Assembly (NCBI GenBank): GCA_018660305.1
Contig: JABJKO010000209.1
Coordinates: 5,937-69,936 of the forward strand
DNA from: Rhodospirillaceae bacterium
Lineage (GTDB): Bacteria > Pseudomonadota > Alphaproteobacteria > MPNO01 > UBA2964
Direction of reading: 5' to 3'
DNA: 64,000 nucleotides
Shown here: in pieces, positions 42,578-52,077 of the stretch
How the letters are laid out: the number at the start of each line of letters is the position of its first letter
How positions within the stretch are numbered: the stretch's first letter is position 1
Notes under the pieces: model-generated
What the model was told of the DNA's origin: nothing
Databases searched by the model: none
What the model saw: the letters and a program-made list of their open reading frames with translations, nothing else
Position numbers and translations under genes: made by a program

Positions 42578-43501
42578 ATGGCAACACGCAAACGCCAGGC
42601 GAAAACACCCGCCAAGACACCTGCAAAAACACCTGCCAAGACGCCCGCGAATACCATCGCCTTTCAGGGATTGCCCGGGGCCTATTCGCACCTCGCCTGC
42701 CGGCATGTATTTCCCGGCATGTACCCGCGTCCTACGCAGACCTTCGAGGACATGTTCGCCGCCGTGACAAGCGGCCGGGCGAAATACGCGATGACGCCCA
42801 TCGAGAATTCGGTGGCCGGCCGGGTCGCCGATATTCACCGGCTGATGCCCGATTCGGGACTCTATATCGTGCGCGAACATTTCATGCGGGTGAACCATCA
42901 TCTGCTGGCTCCCAAGGGGGCGTCGCTCAAGACCATAAAAATCGTCCGAAGTCACGTTCATGCCCTGTCGCAATGCCGCAGCATGATCCTGAAGCTGGGA
43001 CTCAAAGCCATTGTTCATGCCGACACGGCCGGTTCGGCGCAGGAGCTGGCGGGGCATGGCGACATCACCGAGGCGGCCATTGCCTCCAGCCTGGCGGGTG
43101 ACATCTATGGGCTGAAATCCCTCAAGGCCAACATCGAGGACGCCGATCACAACACCACGCGCTTTCTGGTTCTGGCGCGCCGGCCGGTCAAGCACAAGCG
43201 CGGCTCCGGCAACCCGGTGACCAGCTTCGTCTTCCGTGTCCGCAACGTGCCGGCCGCGCTTTATAAGGCGCTCGGCGGGTTCGCGACCAATGGGATCAAC
43301 ATGACCAAGCTGGAAAGCTACATGGTCGGCGGCAGTTTTAACGCGACGCAATTTTACGCCGACGTGGAGGGCCATCCGGAAGACCGCGATTTGAAACTCG
43401 CTCTGGAGGAACTCGCGTTTTTCTCACACGAAGTGCGCATTCTGGGCACCTACCCGGCCGACCCCTTCCGACACGGCGCCAAGCCGGATGTAGCGAAGTA
43501 G
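42578..43501 (+). CDS. pheA: Prephenate dehydratase with a TPAK-repeat N-terminus
   Basis: A 307-aa protein. Residues 27-200 are the dehydratase domain: IAFQGLPGAYSHLACRHVFP, then TPIENSVAGRVADIHRLM and the catalytic DHNTTRFLVLARR (TRF at about 194-196). Residues 215-290 form a regulatory ACT domain (TSFVFRVRNVPAALYKALGGFATNGINMTKLES in parts). It converts prephenate to phenylpyruvate for phenylalanine synthesis and is expected to be feedback-regulated through the ACT domain. The first 24 residues are an unusual Lys-Thr-Pro-Ala repeat. Confidence 0.95.
   Translation: MATRKRQAKTPAKTPAKTPAKTPANTIAFQGLPGAYSHLACRHVFPGMYPRPTQTFEDMFAAVTSGRAKYAMTPIENSVAGRVADIHRLMPDSGLYIVREHFMRVNHHLLAPKGASLKTIKIVRSHVHALSQCRSMILKLGLKAIVHADTAGSAQELAGHGDITEAAIASSLAGDIYGLKSLKANIEDADHNTTRFLVLARRPVKHKRGSGNPVTSFVFRVRNVPAALYKALGGFATNGINMTKLESYMVGGSFNATQFYADVEGHPEDRDLKLALEELAFFSHEVRILGTYPADPFRHGAKPDVAK
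42602..42649 (+). repeat. 12-bp tandem repeat encoding KTPA four times
   Basis: Four in-frame 12-bp units encode Lys-Thr-Pro-Ala near the start of pheA. The units vary at third codon positions (for example AAAACACCCGCC and AAGACACCTGCA), so the protein repeat is kept while the DNA has drifted. Confidence 0.85.
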
Positions 43502-43513
43502 CGCCTACAGCAA

Positions 43514-43536
43514 CGGGCGGGTCTCAGACCGGCCCG
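43514..43536. terminator. GC-rich hairpin between convergent pheA and nudC
   Basis: CGGGCGGGTC and GACCGGCCCG pair around TCA with one internal G-G mismatch. It is 12 bp after pheA and 8 bp before the end of nudC. No T-run is present, but position and stability suggest a two-way terminator. Confidence 0.55.
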
Positions 43537-43543
43537 CCTCGCA

Positions 43544-44464
43544 TCAAGGTTCGTTCCCCAGTGCCCATTCGGACATGAGGCGCCGCGCGATGGAAACGGA
43601 ATGCGGTTTTTCGGCATATTGCCGGGCTTCCTCGATCAATTCATCGCGGTGGAACCAGCGGGCGTGGTCAAGCTCGTCATCGTCGATTTTGATGGTCTCG
43701 CTTTGCGCCTCGGCAAAAAATCCGAACATCAAATTGGCCGGGAACGGCCAGGGCTGACAGGAATGATAACGCACATTGGTCACCGGTACGCTGACCTCTT
43801 CCAGCACCTCGCGGGTCACCGCGCCTTCCAGGGTTTCGCCCTGTTCGACAAACCCGGCCAGGATCGAGTAGCGGTCTTCGGGCCAGCCTTTCTTGCGGGC
43901 CAGGATGATTTTATCGCCGGAGCTTACCAGCATGATCACCGCCGGATCGGTACGCGGGAAATGCTGCGCCTTGCAATCGGCGTTGGTGCACTCCCGCATA
44001 TGACCGCCGTCGCGCGGCTCCGTGGCGCTGCCGCACCGGCCGCAGAATTTATGGGTATGATGCCAGTTGGCGATGGCCTTGATATAGGCCAGTAACCCGC
44101 CGTCTTCGCGCGGCATGTGAAGCCCGTGTTCCCTTATATCGGTGAACTCACCCTTGCCACTCAGGCCGGGCAGGTCAGTCGGTTCTTCGATGTGCGATAA
44201 ATCCACCGCGAAATGCGGCGCGCCGTCGCGATAACCCAGGAAAATGGGATGCGCGCCGTCGGTCAGGAGGTGGCGGACTTCGGCCAGCGCGATTCGCACG
44301 GCCATGGGTGTGTCGTTTTGCTGGGCGATTAAATTGCGGGTGCGCCATATGGGCAGAATAACGGCATCGGCCGCTTCCGTGAGGGAATCAATCCAGACGT
44401 TGTCGGTTCGGCGCTCAGACATCCGGTCGAGACCGGTCTCGCCAAAAAAGTTGGGTGATTTCAT
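43544..44464 (-). CDS. nudC: NAD(H) diphosphatase / RNA-decapping Nudix hydrolase
   Basis: A 306-aa NudC. A zinc ribbon has cysteines at about 141, 144, 159 and 164 (FCGRCGSATEP, ECTNADC). The Nudix box runs GFVEQGETLEGAVTREVLEEVSV (about 204-226). The NudC-specific motif after the box reads CQPWPFP, with Cys in place of the usual Ser of SQPWPFP. The enzyme splits NADH to NMNH and AMP and removes NAD caps from RNA. It converges on pheA and is divergent from the peroxidase gene. Confidence 0.93.
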   Translation of the reverse strand: MKSPNFFGETGLDRMSERRTDNVWIDSLTEAADAVILPIWRTRNLIAQQNDTPMAVRIALAEVRHLLTDGAHPIFLGYRDGAPHFAVDLSHIEEPTDLPGLSGKGEFTDIREHGLHMPREDGGLLAYIKAIANWHHTHKFCGRCGSATEPRDGGHMRECTNADCKAQHFPRTDPAVIMLVSSGDKIILARKKGWPEDRYSILAGFVEQGETLEGAVTREVLEEVSVPVTNVRYHSCQPWPFPANLMFGFFAEAQSETIKIDDDELDHARWFHRDELIEEARQYAEKPHSVSIARRLMSEWALGNEP

Positions 44465-44589
44465 CCAATAAGAGTCGCACAGCCGGGCAATTGGTGCAAT
44501 CGGATCGATGCGGAACCTTGATTCGCCGGGCTGCAGGGGCGACCATAGCGGAACCTATTAAACCGATACCAACCCTTGGAATTTCAACC

Positions 44590-45471
44590 ATGAGCCTATC
44601 CCAACCCGGTATTTTCGCCCCCGCACAGAGCCATGCGCGCTATCTGGAATTCGGCGTGGTCAACGATCTCGATCCTGTCGAGGGTCTCAGGACTCTCGCG
44701 GCGCGTTCCGTCGATGAGGAAATGGTGATCGGCATCGGTCCGGGGCTGGTGGCCGGTCTGAAGCAATCCATCGACGGGCTTCGGCCGTTTCCCGCGCTCA
44801 GCGGGCCGGGCTGCGACGTTCCCTCGACCCAGGCCGATATCTGGTGCTGGGTGCGCGGCAGCGATCGTGGCCAGATCACCCATAGCGGGCGCTCCGTCGC
44901 CCAGGCGTTGGGGGATGCGTTTCGCTGTGACCGGCTGGTGGACGGATTTTTCTACGGCGACGGCCGTGATCTGTCCGGCTACGTGGATGGGACCGAAAAT
45001 CCCCAAGGCGACGATGCGGTCGAGGCGGCGCTGGTGGATGGCGCGGGTGCCGGGCTCGATGGGGGCAGTTTCGTCGCGGCGCAGCAATGGGTTCACGACT
45101 TGTCTCATTTAAAGGCCATGCCGCAACCGGAACAGGACGACATCATCGGCCGACGTCTGAGCGATAACGAGGAGTTCGACGCGGCGCCGCCATCGGCCCA
45201 TGTCAAAAGAACCGCCCAGGAGAGTTTCGATCCGGAGGCCTTCATCGTCCGCCGCTCGCTGCCCTGGGCCGATGCCTCGGGCGAGGGGCTGATGTTTGTC
45301 GCCTTTGGCCGGACTCTCGATGCCTATGAAGTCCAGATGCGCCGCATGGTCGGTGAAGAGGATGGCATCATTGATGGTCTTTTCCGGTTCTCACGCCCCC
45401 TTTCGGGCAGCTATTTCTGGTGCCCGCCGGTATCCGGTGGAAAACTCGACCTCAGCGCCATCGGAATGTGA
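44590..45471 (+). CDS. Dyp-type haem peroxidase
   Basis: A 293-aa protein. The hallmark GxxDG motif is DLSGYVDGTENPQG (about 128-140, Asp 133). The proximal haem histidine is probably about 204 (PSAHVKRTAQ) and the distal arginine about 222 (FIVRRSLPWAD). The end, LSGSYFWCPP, is typical. No signal peptide or twin-arginine motif is seen, so it is cytoplasmic or a cargo for an encapsulin, though no encapsulin gene is nearby. It reduces peroxides with broad electron donors. The ATG at 44590 gives the standard N-terminus (IFAPAQSHARYLEF). Confidence 0.9.
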   Translation: MSLSQPGIFAPAQSHARYLEFGVVNDLDPVEGLRTLAARSVDEEMVIGIGPGLVAGLKQSIDGLRPFPALSGPGCDVPSTQADIWCWVRGSDRGQITHSGRSVAQALGDAFRCDRLVDGFFYGDGRDLSGYVDGTENPQGDDAVEAALVDGAGAGLDGGSFVAAQQWVHDLSHLKAMPQPEQDDIIGRRLSDNEEFDAAPPSAHVKRTAQESFDPEAFIVRRSLPWADASGEGLMFVAFGRTLDAYEVQMRRMVGEEDGIIDGLFRFSRPLSGSYFWCPPVSGGKLDLSAIGM

Positions 45472-45533
45472 TGAAATCTGGCGGATTATCCCTTGCGGCC
45501 CTTGGGATGCGGCGCCGTATGCTGGTATAGTGC

Positions 45534-45636
45534 GGTCGGGAGGTTGGCGGTGGACGGGACGCTCGCCAATCCGGTCAGGTCCGGAAGGAAGCAGCCGTAA
45601 CGAGATTTTCCCGGGTCGCCTGTCCAGCCTCCCACC
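45534..45636 (+). ncRNA. ffs: Signal recognition particle RNA (4.5S type)
   Basis: The conserved apical loop of bacterial SRP RNA is present: GGTCAGGTCCGGAAGGAAGC at 45573-45592, then AGCCGTAACGAGA. The ends pair as GGT-C-GGGAGG (45534-45543) with CCTCCCACC (45628-45636). The predicted length, about 103 nt, fits the small alphaproteobacterial form. It binds Ffh to target membrane proteins. Its place just before dnaX is the usual order in this class. Confidence 0.93.
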
Positions 45637-45704
45637 CGGCCCTTCGTAAGGGGTCGGTCCTTGCCCTAGAACGAGAAAGCGCACAGGCGGCGGACTCAGC
45701 ATCG

Positions 45705-47546
45705 ATGGACGATAATTCGGCACCTCAGACCTATCGCGTCCTTGCCCGGAAATATCGGCCACGGAGTTTTGCCGAGCTGATCGGCCAGGACGCCATGGTC
45801 AGGACCCTGACCAACGCCATTGCCGCCGACCGACTGCCCCATGCCTTTATTCTTACCGGTGTGCGGGGTGTTGGTAAGACCAGCACGGCGCGAATCATTG
45901 CCCGCTCCCTGAACTGCATCGGCGCCGACGGGACCGGCGGCCCCACCGTCGACCCCTGTGGCGTGTGTGAGCATTGCACGGCCATCGCCGAGGACCGCCA
46001 TGTGGACGTCATCGAGATGGATGCGGCCAGCCGGACCGGGGTCAACGACATACGGGAACTGATCGAGGGCGTCCGCTACCGCCCGGTTAATGCCCGCTAC
46101 AAGATCTATATCATCGACGAAGTGCACATGCTGTCCACCAGCGCCTTCAATGCGCTGCTCAAGACCCTGGAAGAGCCGCCCGAGCATGTGAAGTTCATCT
46201 TCGCCACCACCGAGACGCGTAAGGTTCCGGTGACCGTGTTGTCCCGCTGTCAGCGGTTCGATCTGCGCCGTGTGGAAACCGACATTCTGATTGCCCATTT
46301 TGCCCATGTGGCCAAGCAGGAGAATTCTGCCGTTAGTGACGGTGCGCTCGCGCTGATCGCGCGCGCCGCGGATGGCTCGGTGCGCGACGGCCTGTCGCTG
46401 CTGGATCAGGCCATCGCCCATGCCGGCGGCGAGGTGACCGAGGCGGCCGTCCGCGACATGCTGGGCCTCGCCGATGGCGGGCGCATCTACGATTTGTATG
46501 AGGCGGCCATGAAGGGCACCGTGCCCGAGGCGCTGGACATCTTCACCGAGCTCTATAATGCCGGCGCCGACCCCGCCGTGATACTCCAGGATTTGTTGCA
46601 GGTAACCCACTGGCTGACCCGGGTGAAACTCGCCCCGGAGGTGACCGAGGGGCAGGCGGTGCCGGAAATCGACCGCGTGCGCGGCAAGGCGCTGGCCGAA
46701 CCCCTCGCGCTTCCCGTATTGGGCCGGACCTGGCAGCTGCTGTTAAAAGGTCTGGAGGAAGTCCGCATGTCGCCATCCGCGTCCCAGGCCGCGGAGATGG
46801 TGCTCATCCGGCTGGCCTATATGGCCGATCTGCCGAGCCCCGCCGATATCATCCGGAAACTGCAGGCCTCCGATAGCGGCGCCGCGACGCCATCCCCATC
46901 GCCCGCAAGCGCGGCTCCTGTAGCCTCTGCAGCCCCTGCAGCCCCTGACTTGGCACCGGCGCAATCCAGTGAGCCGGCACCGCCCCCGTCCGATGGGCCG
47001 GGCTTCGGGCCCACCGCTTCCCTGCCCATAGACCAGCCGCCGACGGCGATGGCGGTTGGTGGATCGCCCGAACCGAGCATGGTGGCGCAACACCAGCCCA
47101 GCGCCGCACCGGGTCCTGAACTGGCGAGTTTCGAAGACGTCATCGCGCTGTTCGACGAACGGCGCGAGCCCATATTACGGACGGCGCTGTTCAATTACGC
47201 CCATCTCGTCCAGTTCGAGGCCGGTCATATCGCTATTCGCGTCGAGCCCGCGGCGCCATCGGATCTGGCGACAAGGGTAAGCCGCCTGCTCAGCGACTGG
47301 ACCGGTATGCAATGGCTGGTCAGCCTGTCCACCGAACCCGGCGCGCCCACCCTGCGCGAGGTCCAGGATGCCAGGGAAGCCGAACGTGTCGGTACCGCGG
47401 TCAGCCACCCTCTGGTACAGGCGGCCTTGTCGGCCTTCCCGGGGGCGACTGTGGAAGCCGTTCACGACCATGTAGAAACGCCGTTGATGGATGACGGCGA
47501 CCCGGATTCTCTCAGCGACGATGACGATGAAAGTGATGAGACCTAA
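45705..47546 (+). CDS. dnaX: DNA polymerase III subunits gamma/tau
   Basis: A 613-aa clamp-loader ATPase. Walker A is LTGVRGVGKTSTAR (about 51-63), the zinc cysteines are at about 71, 85, 88 and 91 (DPCGVCEHC). The Walker B region is KIYIIDEVHMLS and the sensor/SRC motif is LSRCQRFDLRRV. A Pro/Ala-rich linker (about 390-470) leads to the tau-type C-terminal domain that contacts the polymerase. No convincing slippery site for programmed frameshifting was seen. It is followed 3 bp later by ybaB. Confidence 0.96.
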   Translation: MDDNSAPQTYRVLARKYRPRSFAELIGQDAMVRTLTNAIAADRLPHAFILTGVRGVGKTSTARIIARSLNCIGADGTGGPTVDPCGVCEHCTAIAEDRHVDVIEMDAASRTGVNDIRELIEGVRYRPVNARYKIYIIDEVHMLSTSAFNALLKTLEEPPEHVKFIFATTETRKVPVTVLSRCQRFDLRRVETDILIAHFAHVAKQENSAVSDGALALIARAADGSVRDGLSLLDQAIAHAGGEVTEAAVRDMLGLADGGRIYDLYEAAMKGTVPEALDIFTELYNAGADPAVILQDLLQVTHWLTRVKLAPEVTEGQAVPEIDRVRGKALAEPLALPVLGRTWQLLLKGLEEVRMSPSASQAAEMVLIRLAYMADLPSPADIIRKLQASDSGAATPSPSPASAAPVASAAPAAPDLAPAQSSEPAPPPSDGPGFGPTASLPIDQPPTAMAVGGSPEPSMVAQHQPSAAPGPELASFEDVIALFDERREPILRTALFNYAHLVQFEAGHIAIRVEPAAPSDLATRVSRLLSDWTGMQWLVSLSTEPGAPTLREVQDAREAERVGTAVSHPLVQAALSAFPGATVEAVHDHVETPLMDDGDPDSLSDDDDESDET

Positions 47547-47549
47547 ACC

Positions 47550-47873
47550 ATGAAAAATCTCGGTCAGATGATGAAGCAGGCCCAGGAAATGCAGACCAAG
47601 ATGCAGGAAATGCAGGACAAGCTGGTGGAGATCGAAATCTCCGGCGCGTCCGGCGCCGGCATGGTGACGGTGCGCCTGAACGGCAAGGGCGATATGCTGG
47701 GGCTGTCCATCGACCCCTCTTTGTTCAATGCCAATGATTCCGAAGTGGTCGAGGATCTCATCGTTGCCGCGTTCGGCGACGCCAAGGTGAAGCTCGAAGC
47801 GCGGGTGGCCGAAGAAATGTCGAAAATCACCGGCGGGCTGCAACTGCCCCCCGGCATGACCCTGCCGTTCTAG
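47550..47873 (+). CDS. ybaB: Nucleoid-associated protein YbaB/EbfC
   Basis: A 107-aa protein of typical length. It has the amphipathic N-terminal helix [20 protein letters not shown], then [24 protein letters not shown] and [14 protein letters not shown] (shown in parts). The C-terminus ends [11 protein letters not shown], the family ending. It binds DNA as a dimer. It stands between dnaX and recR as in most bacteria. Confidence 0.95.
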   Translation: MKNLGQMMKQAQEMQTKMQEMQDKLVEIEISGASGAGMVTVRLNGKGDMLGLSIDPSLFNANDSEVVEDLIVAAFGDAKVKLEARVAEEMSKITGGLQLPPGMTLPF

Positions 47874-47892
47874 CGGAATCGAATAAATCCAG

Positions 47893-48489
47893 ATGGTGTC
47901 AGGCGCCGAGATCGAAAGGCTGATACAGCTTTTTGCCAAGCTGCCCGGTCTCGGGCCGCGCTCGGCGCGTCGCGTCGTCCTGTTCCTGATCAAGCGGCGC
48001 GAAAGTCTGATGCTGCCCCTGGCGCAGAGTCTGTCCGAGACGGCCAGGGCCATGCGCCTGTGTTCGAGCTGCGGCAATGTGGATGTCACCGACCCGTGCG
48101 CCATCTGCAACGATACCCGCCGCGACGCCAGCATGATCTGCGCGGTGGAGGATGTGGCCGATCTGTGGGCGCTGGAACGCGCCGCCGCGTTCTCCGGCCG
48201 CTATCACGTTCTGGGCGGGACTCTCTCGGCGCTCGACGGACGGGGACCGGAGGATCTCAATATCGCCGGTCTGGTGGCGCGGGCCTCGGAAGAGCACGTC
48301 ACCGAAGTGGTGCTGGCGACCTCGGCGACGGTGGATGGCCAGACGACGGCCCATTATGTGGCCGAACGCCTCGCCGATGCCCATGTGACCGTGTCCCGTC
48401 TGGCCCATGGCGTGCCGGTGGGCGGCGAGCTCGATTATCTCGACGACGGCACCCTGTCCGCCGCCCTGAAGGCGCGCCGGGAATTTTAA
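47893..48489 (+). CDS. recR: Recombination mediator RecR
   Basis: A 198-aa protein. It has a helix-hairpin-helix ([20 protein letters not shown]), then a zinc finger with cysteines at about 57, 60, 69 and 72 ([17 protein letters not shown]). A Toprim domain follows ([39 protein letters not shown]) and the C-terminal [23 protein letters not shown] ending. It acts with RecO and RecF to load RecA at gaps. Its stop overlaps that of the convergent nucleoside transporter gene by 4 bp. Confidence 0.96.
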   Translation: MVSGAEIERLIQLFAKLPGLGPRSARRVVLFLIKRRESLMLPLAQSLSETARAMRLCSSCGNVDVTDPCAICNDTRRDASMICAVEDVADLWALERAAAFSGRYHVLGGTLSALDGRGPEDLNIAGLVARASEEHVTEVVLATSATVDGQTTAHYVAERLADAHVTVSRLAHGVPVGGELDYLDDGTLSAALKARREF

Positions 48490-49721
48490 ACAATCATCCC
48501 CACCAGGGCGGCGGTGAGGCAGGTGCTCAGCACGCCGGCGACGATGGAGCGCAGGCCGAGGGCGACGATGTCGCGCCGCCGGTCGGGCACCATGGCGCCC
48601 AGCCCGCCGATCATGATCCCGAGGCTGGCGAAATTGGCGAACCCGCACAGCGCATAGGTCAGGATCAGGCGGCTCTTGTCGGTCAGCGTGCCCGGCGATA
48701 GCTGCGCCATGGACAGATAGGCGACGAGTTCGTTGAGCACGATCTTGGTGCCCAGCAGGATCCCGGCGGCGCTGGCCTCTGGCCACGGTATGCCGATCAG
48801 CCACGCGATGGGTGCCATGAGAAACCCCAGCAGCCGCTCCAGCGTAATCGGCTCCCCGCCCCAGTCCGGCAGCAGAGTGAGCGCCGCATTGGCCAGGGCG
48901 ACCAGGGCGACGAGGACGATCAGCATGGCACCGATATTGAGCAGCAACGTCAGCCCATCCAGCGTGCCGCGGGTGATGGCATCCATGGCATTGTCATAGG
49001 GGCTGGTGATCTTGACGATTTCCGGCGGGGCCCCCGGCTGGGGCGGGATCATGAGCCGCGCAACGACGATGGCGGCGGGCGCGTTGAGGATGGATGCGGT
49101 CAGGATATGTCCCAGCGGATTGGCGATCACGCCCTGAAGGAACGATGCGTACAAAACCATCATGGTGCCGGCAATGGTGGCCATGCCGGCGGCCATGATG
49201 ACGAACAGATCGCTGCGCGGGACAGCGGCGAGATAGGGCCGTACCAGCAGCGGCGCCTCGACCATGCCGACAAAAACATTGGCGGCGGTGCCGACGCCCG
49301 CGGTGCCGCCGATACCGAGGGTCTTGCGCAGACACCAGGCGAAGCCCTGCACCACCAGCGGCAGAATACGCCAGTGATAAAGCAGCGCCGACAGCGCGCT
49401 GATCACCAGCACCAGCGGCAATGCCTGAAAGGCGAGGACAAAGCTGGAGGCGCCCTTTCTTGTTTCAAACGGCACATCGCCACCGCCGAGATATCCGAGC
49501 ACGAACGACGTCCCGGCGCCGGTGGCCTGCTGCAGCGCCCGCACCACATCGTTCAGCGCCAGAAACAGGTCGCGCGCCAGCGGCAGCTTCAACAGGATAA
49601 AGGCGAGAGCGATCTGAAGAGCCAGCCCGGCCACCAGGGTCCGTACCGGAATGGCGCGCCGGTCTTCGCTGATGGCCCAGGCGATCAGCAGAAGTACGGC
49701 AATGCCCAGGAGGCCCTGTAT
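48486..49721 (-). CDS. nupC: NupC/CNT-family nucleoside transporter, probable non-AUG start
   Basis: A concentrative nucleoside transporter. The core holds [29 protein letters not shown] (given in parts), [35 protein letters not shown] and [20 protein letters not shown]. The first ATG/GTG/TTG is a GTG at 49634, but the conserved family N-terminus continues in frame before it: [20 protein letters not shown] then AIPVRTL. No normal start codon exists between there and the TAG near 49750. An ATA at 49721 with GGAG about eight bases upstream is the best candidate, giving 411 aa. Either a rare AUA start is used or an ATG has mutated. It imports nucleosides with Na+ or H+. Confidence 0.85.
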   Translation of the reverse strand: MQGLLGIAVLLLIAWAISEDRRAIPVRTLVAGLALQIALAFILLKLPLARDLFLALNDVVRALQQATGAGTSFVLGYLGGGDVPFETRKGASSFVLAFQALPLVLVISALSALLYHWRILPLVVQGFAWCLRKTLGIGGTAGVGTAANVFVGMVEAPLLVRPYLAAVPRSDLFVIMAAGMATIAGTMMVLYASFLQGVIANPLGHILTASILNAPAAIVVARLMIPPQPGAPPEIVKITSPYDNAMDAITRGTLDGLTLLLNIGAMLIVLVALVALANAALTLLPDWGGEPITLERLLGFLMAPIAWLIGIPWPEASAAGILLGTKIVLNELVAYLSMAQLSPGTLTDKSRLILTYALCGFANFASLGIMIGGLGAMVPDRRRDIVALGLRSIVAGVLSTCLTAALVGMIV

Positions 49722-49751
49722 GGTTCCGGCTCCGTTTTCTGGCGGCGGATG

Positions 49752-50900
49752 CTATTTGGCGAGGCGGTGGATTTCGGCGCCGCCCACGGCTTCCAGTTCC
49801 GGTGCGCCGTCCTCGCCCAGCTCGATTTCGGTGATGTGTTCGCCGCGGCGGACAACCTTCTCCGCCGATGTGCGGATCTCGCGCAGATCCTTTTCCGCCT
49901 GCCCGAAATGTTTTTCCAGATTCTCCACCCGCTGGTCGAGGCGTCCCACATCCTGCAGCATCCGCGTTACCTCCTGCTGGATGACACCGGCCTGTTCGCG
50001 CATGCGGGCATCCTTGAGCACGGCGCGCACGGTGTTCAGGGTCGCCATCATGGTGGTCGGCGAGACGATCCAGATACGCTGCGCATAGGATCGTTCCAGC
50101 ACCTCGGGAAAATTCGCGTGAAGCTCTGCGTAAACCGCTTCCGACGGCAGGAACAGCAACGCCGATTCCGCGGTCTCGCCGGGGACGATATAGCGTTCCG
50201 CTATATGGCCGATATGGACGGCCACATCGCTGGCGAATTTGCGTCTCGCCTGGGTGCGGGCGGCATCGTCGGGGGCATCCACCAGGGCGCGGTAGCTCTC
50301 CAGCGGGAATTTGGCGTCGATGACGATGGAACCCGGCGGGTTGGGCAGATGGACCATGCAATCGGCGCGCTTGCCGTTGCCCAGCGTGACCTGGAAATCA
50401 TAGGCCGACGGCGGCAGGGCGTTGCGCACCAGATCCTGCAGCTGAATTTCCCCAAACGCGCCGCGGGCCTGCTTGTTGGCCAGGATGTCCTGCAGCCCGA
50501 CCACCTGACCGGACAGTTCGGTGATGTTCTTCTGGGCGGCGTCGATGACGGCGAGCCGTTCCTGCAGCTTGGCCATGGTCTCGCCGGTATGGGTGGTATT
50601 CTTCTGCAAATTCTCGCCGATGCGGCGGGTAAGATCGGCGAGCCGTTCTTCGAGGGTCTTGGTGACGGCCCGTTCCTGCGCCTGCAGCCGTTCGGAAAGC
50701 TGGGCCTGCGCCACCGCGCCGCTTTCGGCGATCTGGCTGAGCCTCCCGGCCAGCTCCGCCTGGCTACCGGCGAGGCTTTCCACCGAATTCATCAGACGCG
50801 CGGAATCGCCGCCGCTTTGGCCCCGCCGCAGCAGAAAGACAACCAGTCCGCCCGCGAACGCGGCGCCGATCACGACGATTAAACCCAGAACCAAATCCAT
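49752..50900 (-). CDS. rmuC: DNA recombination protein RmuC
   Basis: A 382-aa protein. The N-terminal helix (about 3-23) anchors it in the membrane. A long coiled coil (about 30-125) and the RmuC nuclease-like domain follow: QARGAFGEIQLQDLVRNALP, then VIDAKFPLESYRALVDAPDD and YAQRIWIVSPTTMMATLNTVRAVLKD (in parts). RmuC limits inversions at short repeats and is linked to genome stability. The ATG at 50900, after GGGGTGG, was chosen over a GTG at 50918. Confidence 0.92.
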   Translation of the reverse strand: MDLVLGLIVVIGAAFAGGLVVFLLRRGQSGGDSARLMNSVESLAGSQAELAGRLSQIAESGAVAQAQLSERLQAQERAVTKTLEERLADLTRRIGENLQKNTTHTGETMAKLQERLAVIDAAQKNITELSGQVVGLQDILANKQARGAFGEIQLQDLVRNALPPSAYDFQVTLGNGKRADCMVHLPNPPGSIVIDAKFPLESYRALVDAPDDAARTQARRKFASDVAVHIGHIAERYIVPGETAESALLFLPSEAVYAELHANFPEVLERSYAQRIWIVSPTTMMATLNTVRAVLKDARMREQAGVIQQEVTRMLQDVGRLDQRVENLEKHFGQAEKDLREIRTSAEKVVRRGEHITEIELGEDGAPELEAVGGAEIHRLAK

Positions 50901-51027
50901 GGCGGCCACCCCTGGCACAAATTGCTGAAACGCCGAGAATCTAGCATGGCAAAGGCCGAATCACCCGGGTTGAGCGCCTCGTCTTTTGTGACGGGCGTCG
51001 CAATCGGCCCATAATTCTTCGGCTTCG

Positions 51028-52077
51028 TCAGACCAGCCGGCAGATCAGCTTGGCCAGCATGGGGCCGGTTATGATGACCACGAACAGCCGCACGGTCTGG
51101 AGGGCGAGCACGAACGAGATATCGGCGTTACTGTCCACCGCGATGATGGCGATGGCGTCGAGCCCGCCGGGAATGGTGGCGAGAAAGGCGGTGAGCGGGT
51201 CGGTGTCCACCAGCCACACCAACATGACCGCCGACAATCCACACAGCAAGATCAGCGCGAAGATACCCACCAGCATCACCGGCAGGGCGCGCAGCGCATA
51301 GAGCACCGTCTCGCGCTCGAAGCGCAAACCCACCCACCAGCCAATGATTGAGAACGCCGCGACCAGCAGCCACGGCGGCAGGGTGATGGTCAGCACACCC
51401 ATCCCCTGCAGCACGGCGGCGATGATCAGCGGGACGAACACGGCGCCCGACGGCACCGGCAGCAGCCGCGCGGCAAGACCGCCACCGGCCGCCACCGCCA
51501 GCGTGGCGGCGAGGTCGGGCAGCTGGTCGGCGAAGCTCTGCGCGTCCGCTGCCGGCACATGCTCGGTCGCGGTCACGCCGAATATCAGCCGCGACACCAG
51601 CGTCGCGGTAATCACCACCAGGGTCACCCGCAGGAACTGCATGAAGGCCACAAGCCTTGGGTCGGCGCCGAATTCCTCGGCCATGGCCACCATGCCGGTG
51701 GCGGCGCCGGGCGAACAGCCCCAGGCCGCCGTGGTGCCGGGCAGGAGATGGGTGCGGGCGATCATCCAGCCGGCGAACGTACTGGCCACCACGGTGGTCA
51801 GCACCACCAGCAGCATGGCCGCCCAATCGTCGGCGATAATGCCCAGGATGGACGGATCCAAGGCGCGCGCCACCAGGCAGCCGACGATGGCCTGGGCGCA
51901 GAGCAGATACGGCCGTGGCACGTAAAGCCGCACGCCCCTCACGGCGAACGCCATGCCGGTCAGCATGGGTCCGATCAGGAACGACGCCGGAAAGCCGGCC
52001 GCATGGAGAACCAGGCTGAGCGCCGCCGATGCCGCCACCAGCGCGATCCATAATTTGACAGACTTGACCGATATCAC
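51028..52077 (-). CDS. AbrB-family transporter (ammonia monooxygenase-like membrane protein)
   Basis: A 349-aa protein with about ten hydrophobic helices in two similar halves: FPASFLIGPMLTGMAFAVRG and PSGAVFVPLIIAAVLQGMG mark the repeats. CSPGAATGMVAMAEEFGADPRLVAFMQFLRV and ATIPGGLDAIAIIAVDSNADISFVLALQTVRLF (in parts) are the AbrB-duplication signatures. It is unrelated to the AbrB regulator; function in this family is poorly known. The GTG at 52077 was taken as start; a TTG at 52176 would add a charged 33-residue leader. Confidence 0.8.
   Translation of the reverse strand: MISVKSVKLWIALVAASAALSLVLHAAGFPASFLIGPMLTGMAFAVRGVRLYVPRPYLLCAQAIVGCLVARALDPSILGIIADDWAAMLLVVLTTVVASTFAGWMIARTHLLPGTTAAWGCSPGAATGMVAMAEEFGADPRLVAFMQFLRVTLVVITATLVSRLIFGVTATEHVPAADAQSFADQLPDLAATLAVAAGGGLAARLLPVPSGAVFVPLIIAAVLQGMGVLTITLPPWLLVAAFSIIGWWVGLRFERETVLYALRALPVMLVGIFALILLCGLSAVMLVWLVDTDPLTAFLATIPGGLDAIAIIAVDSNADISFVLALQTVRLFVVIITGPMLAKLICRLV

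Noticed and set aside
46739..46755. TTAAAAG in dnaX as a programmed frameshift site
   Set aside because: It is not a canonical slippery heptamer in frame, and no downstream stem or early stop was seen.
49107..50882. 591-codon plus-strand frame opposite nupC and rmuC
   Set aside because: It covers two well-supported minus-strand genes and the gap between them; composition is typical of antisense frames.
50911..50926. TGGCAC...TTGC near the rmuC start
   Set aside because: The spacer is three bases, not five, so it does not fit a sigma-54 promoter.
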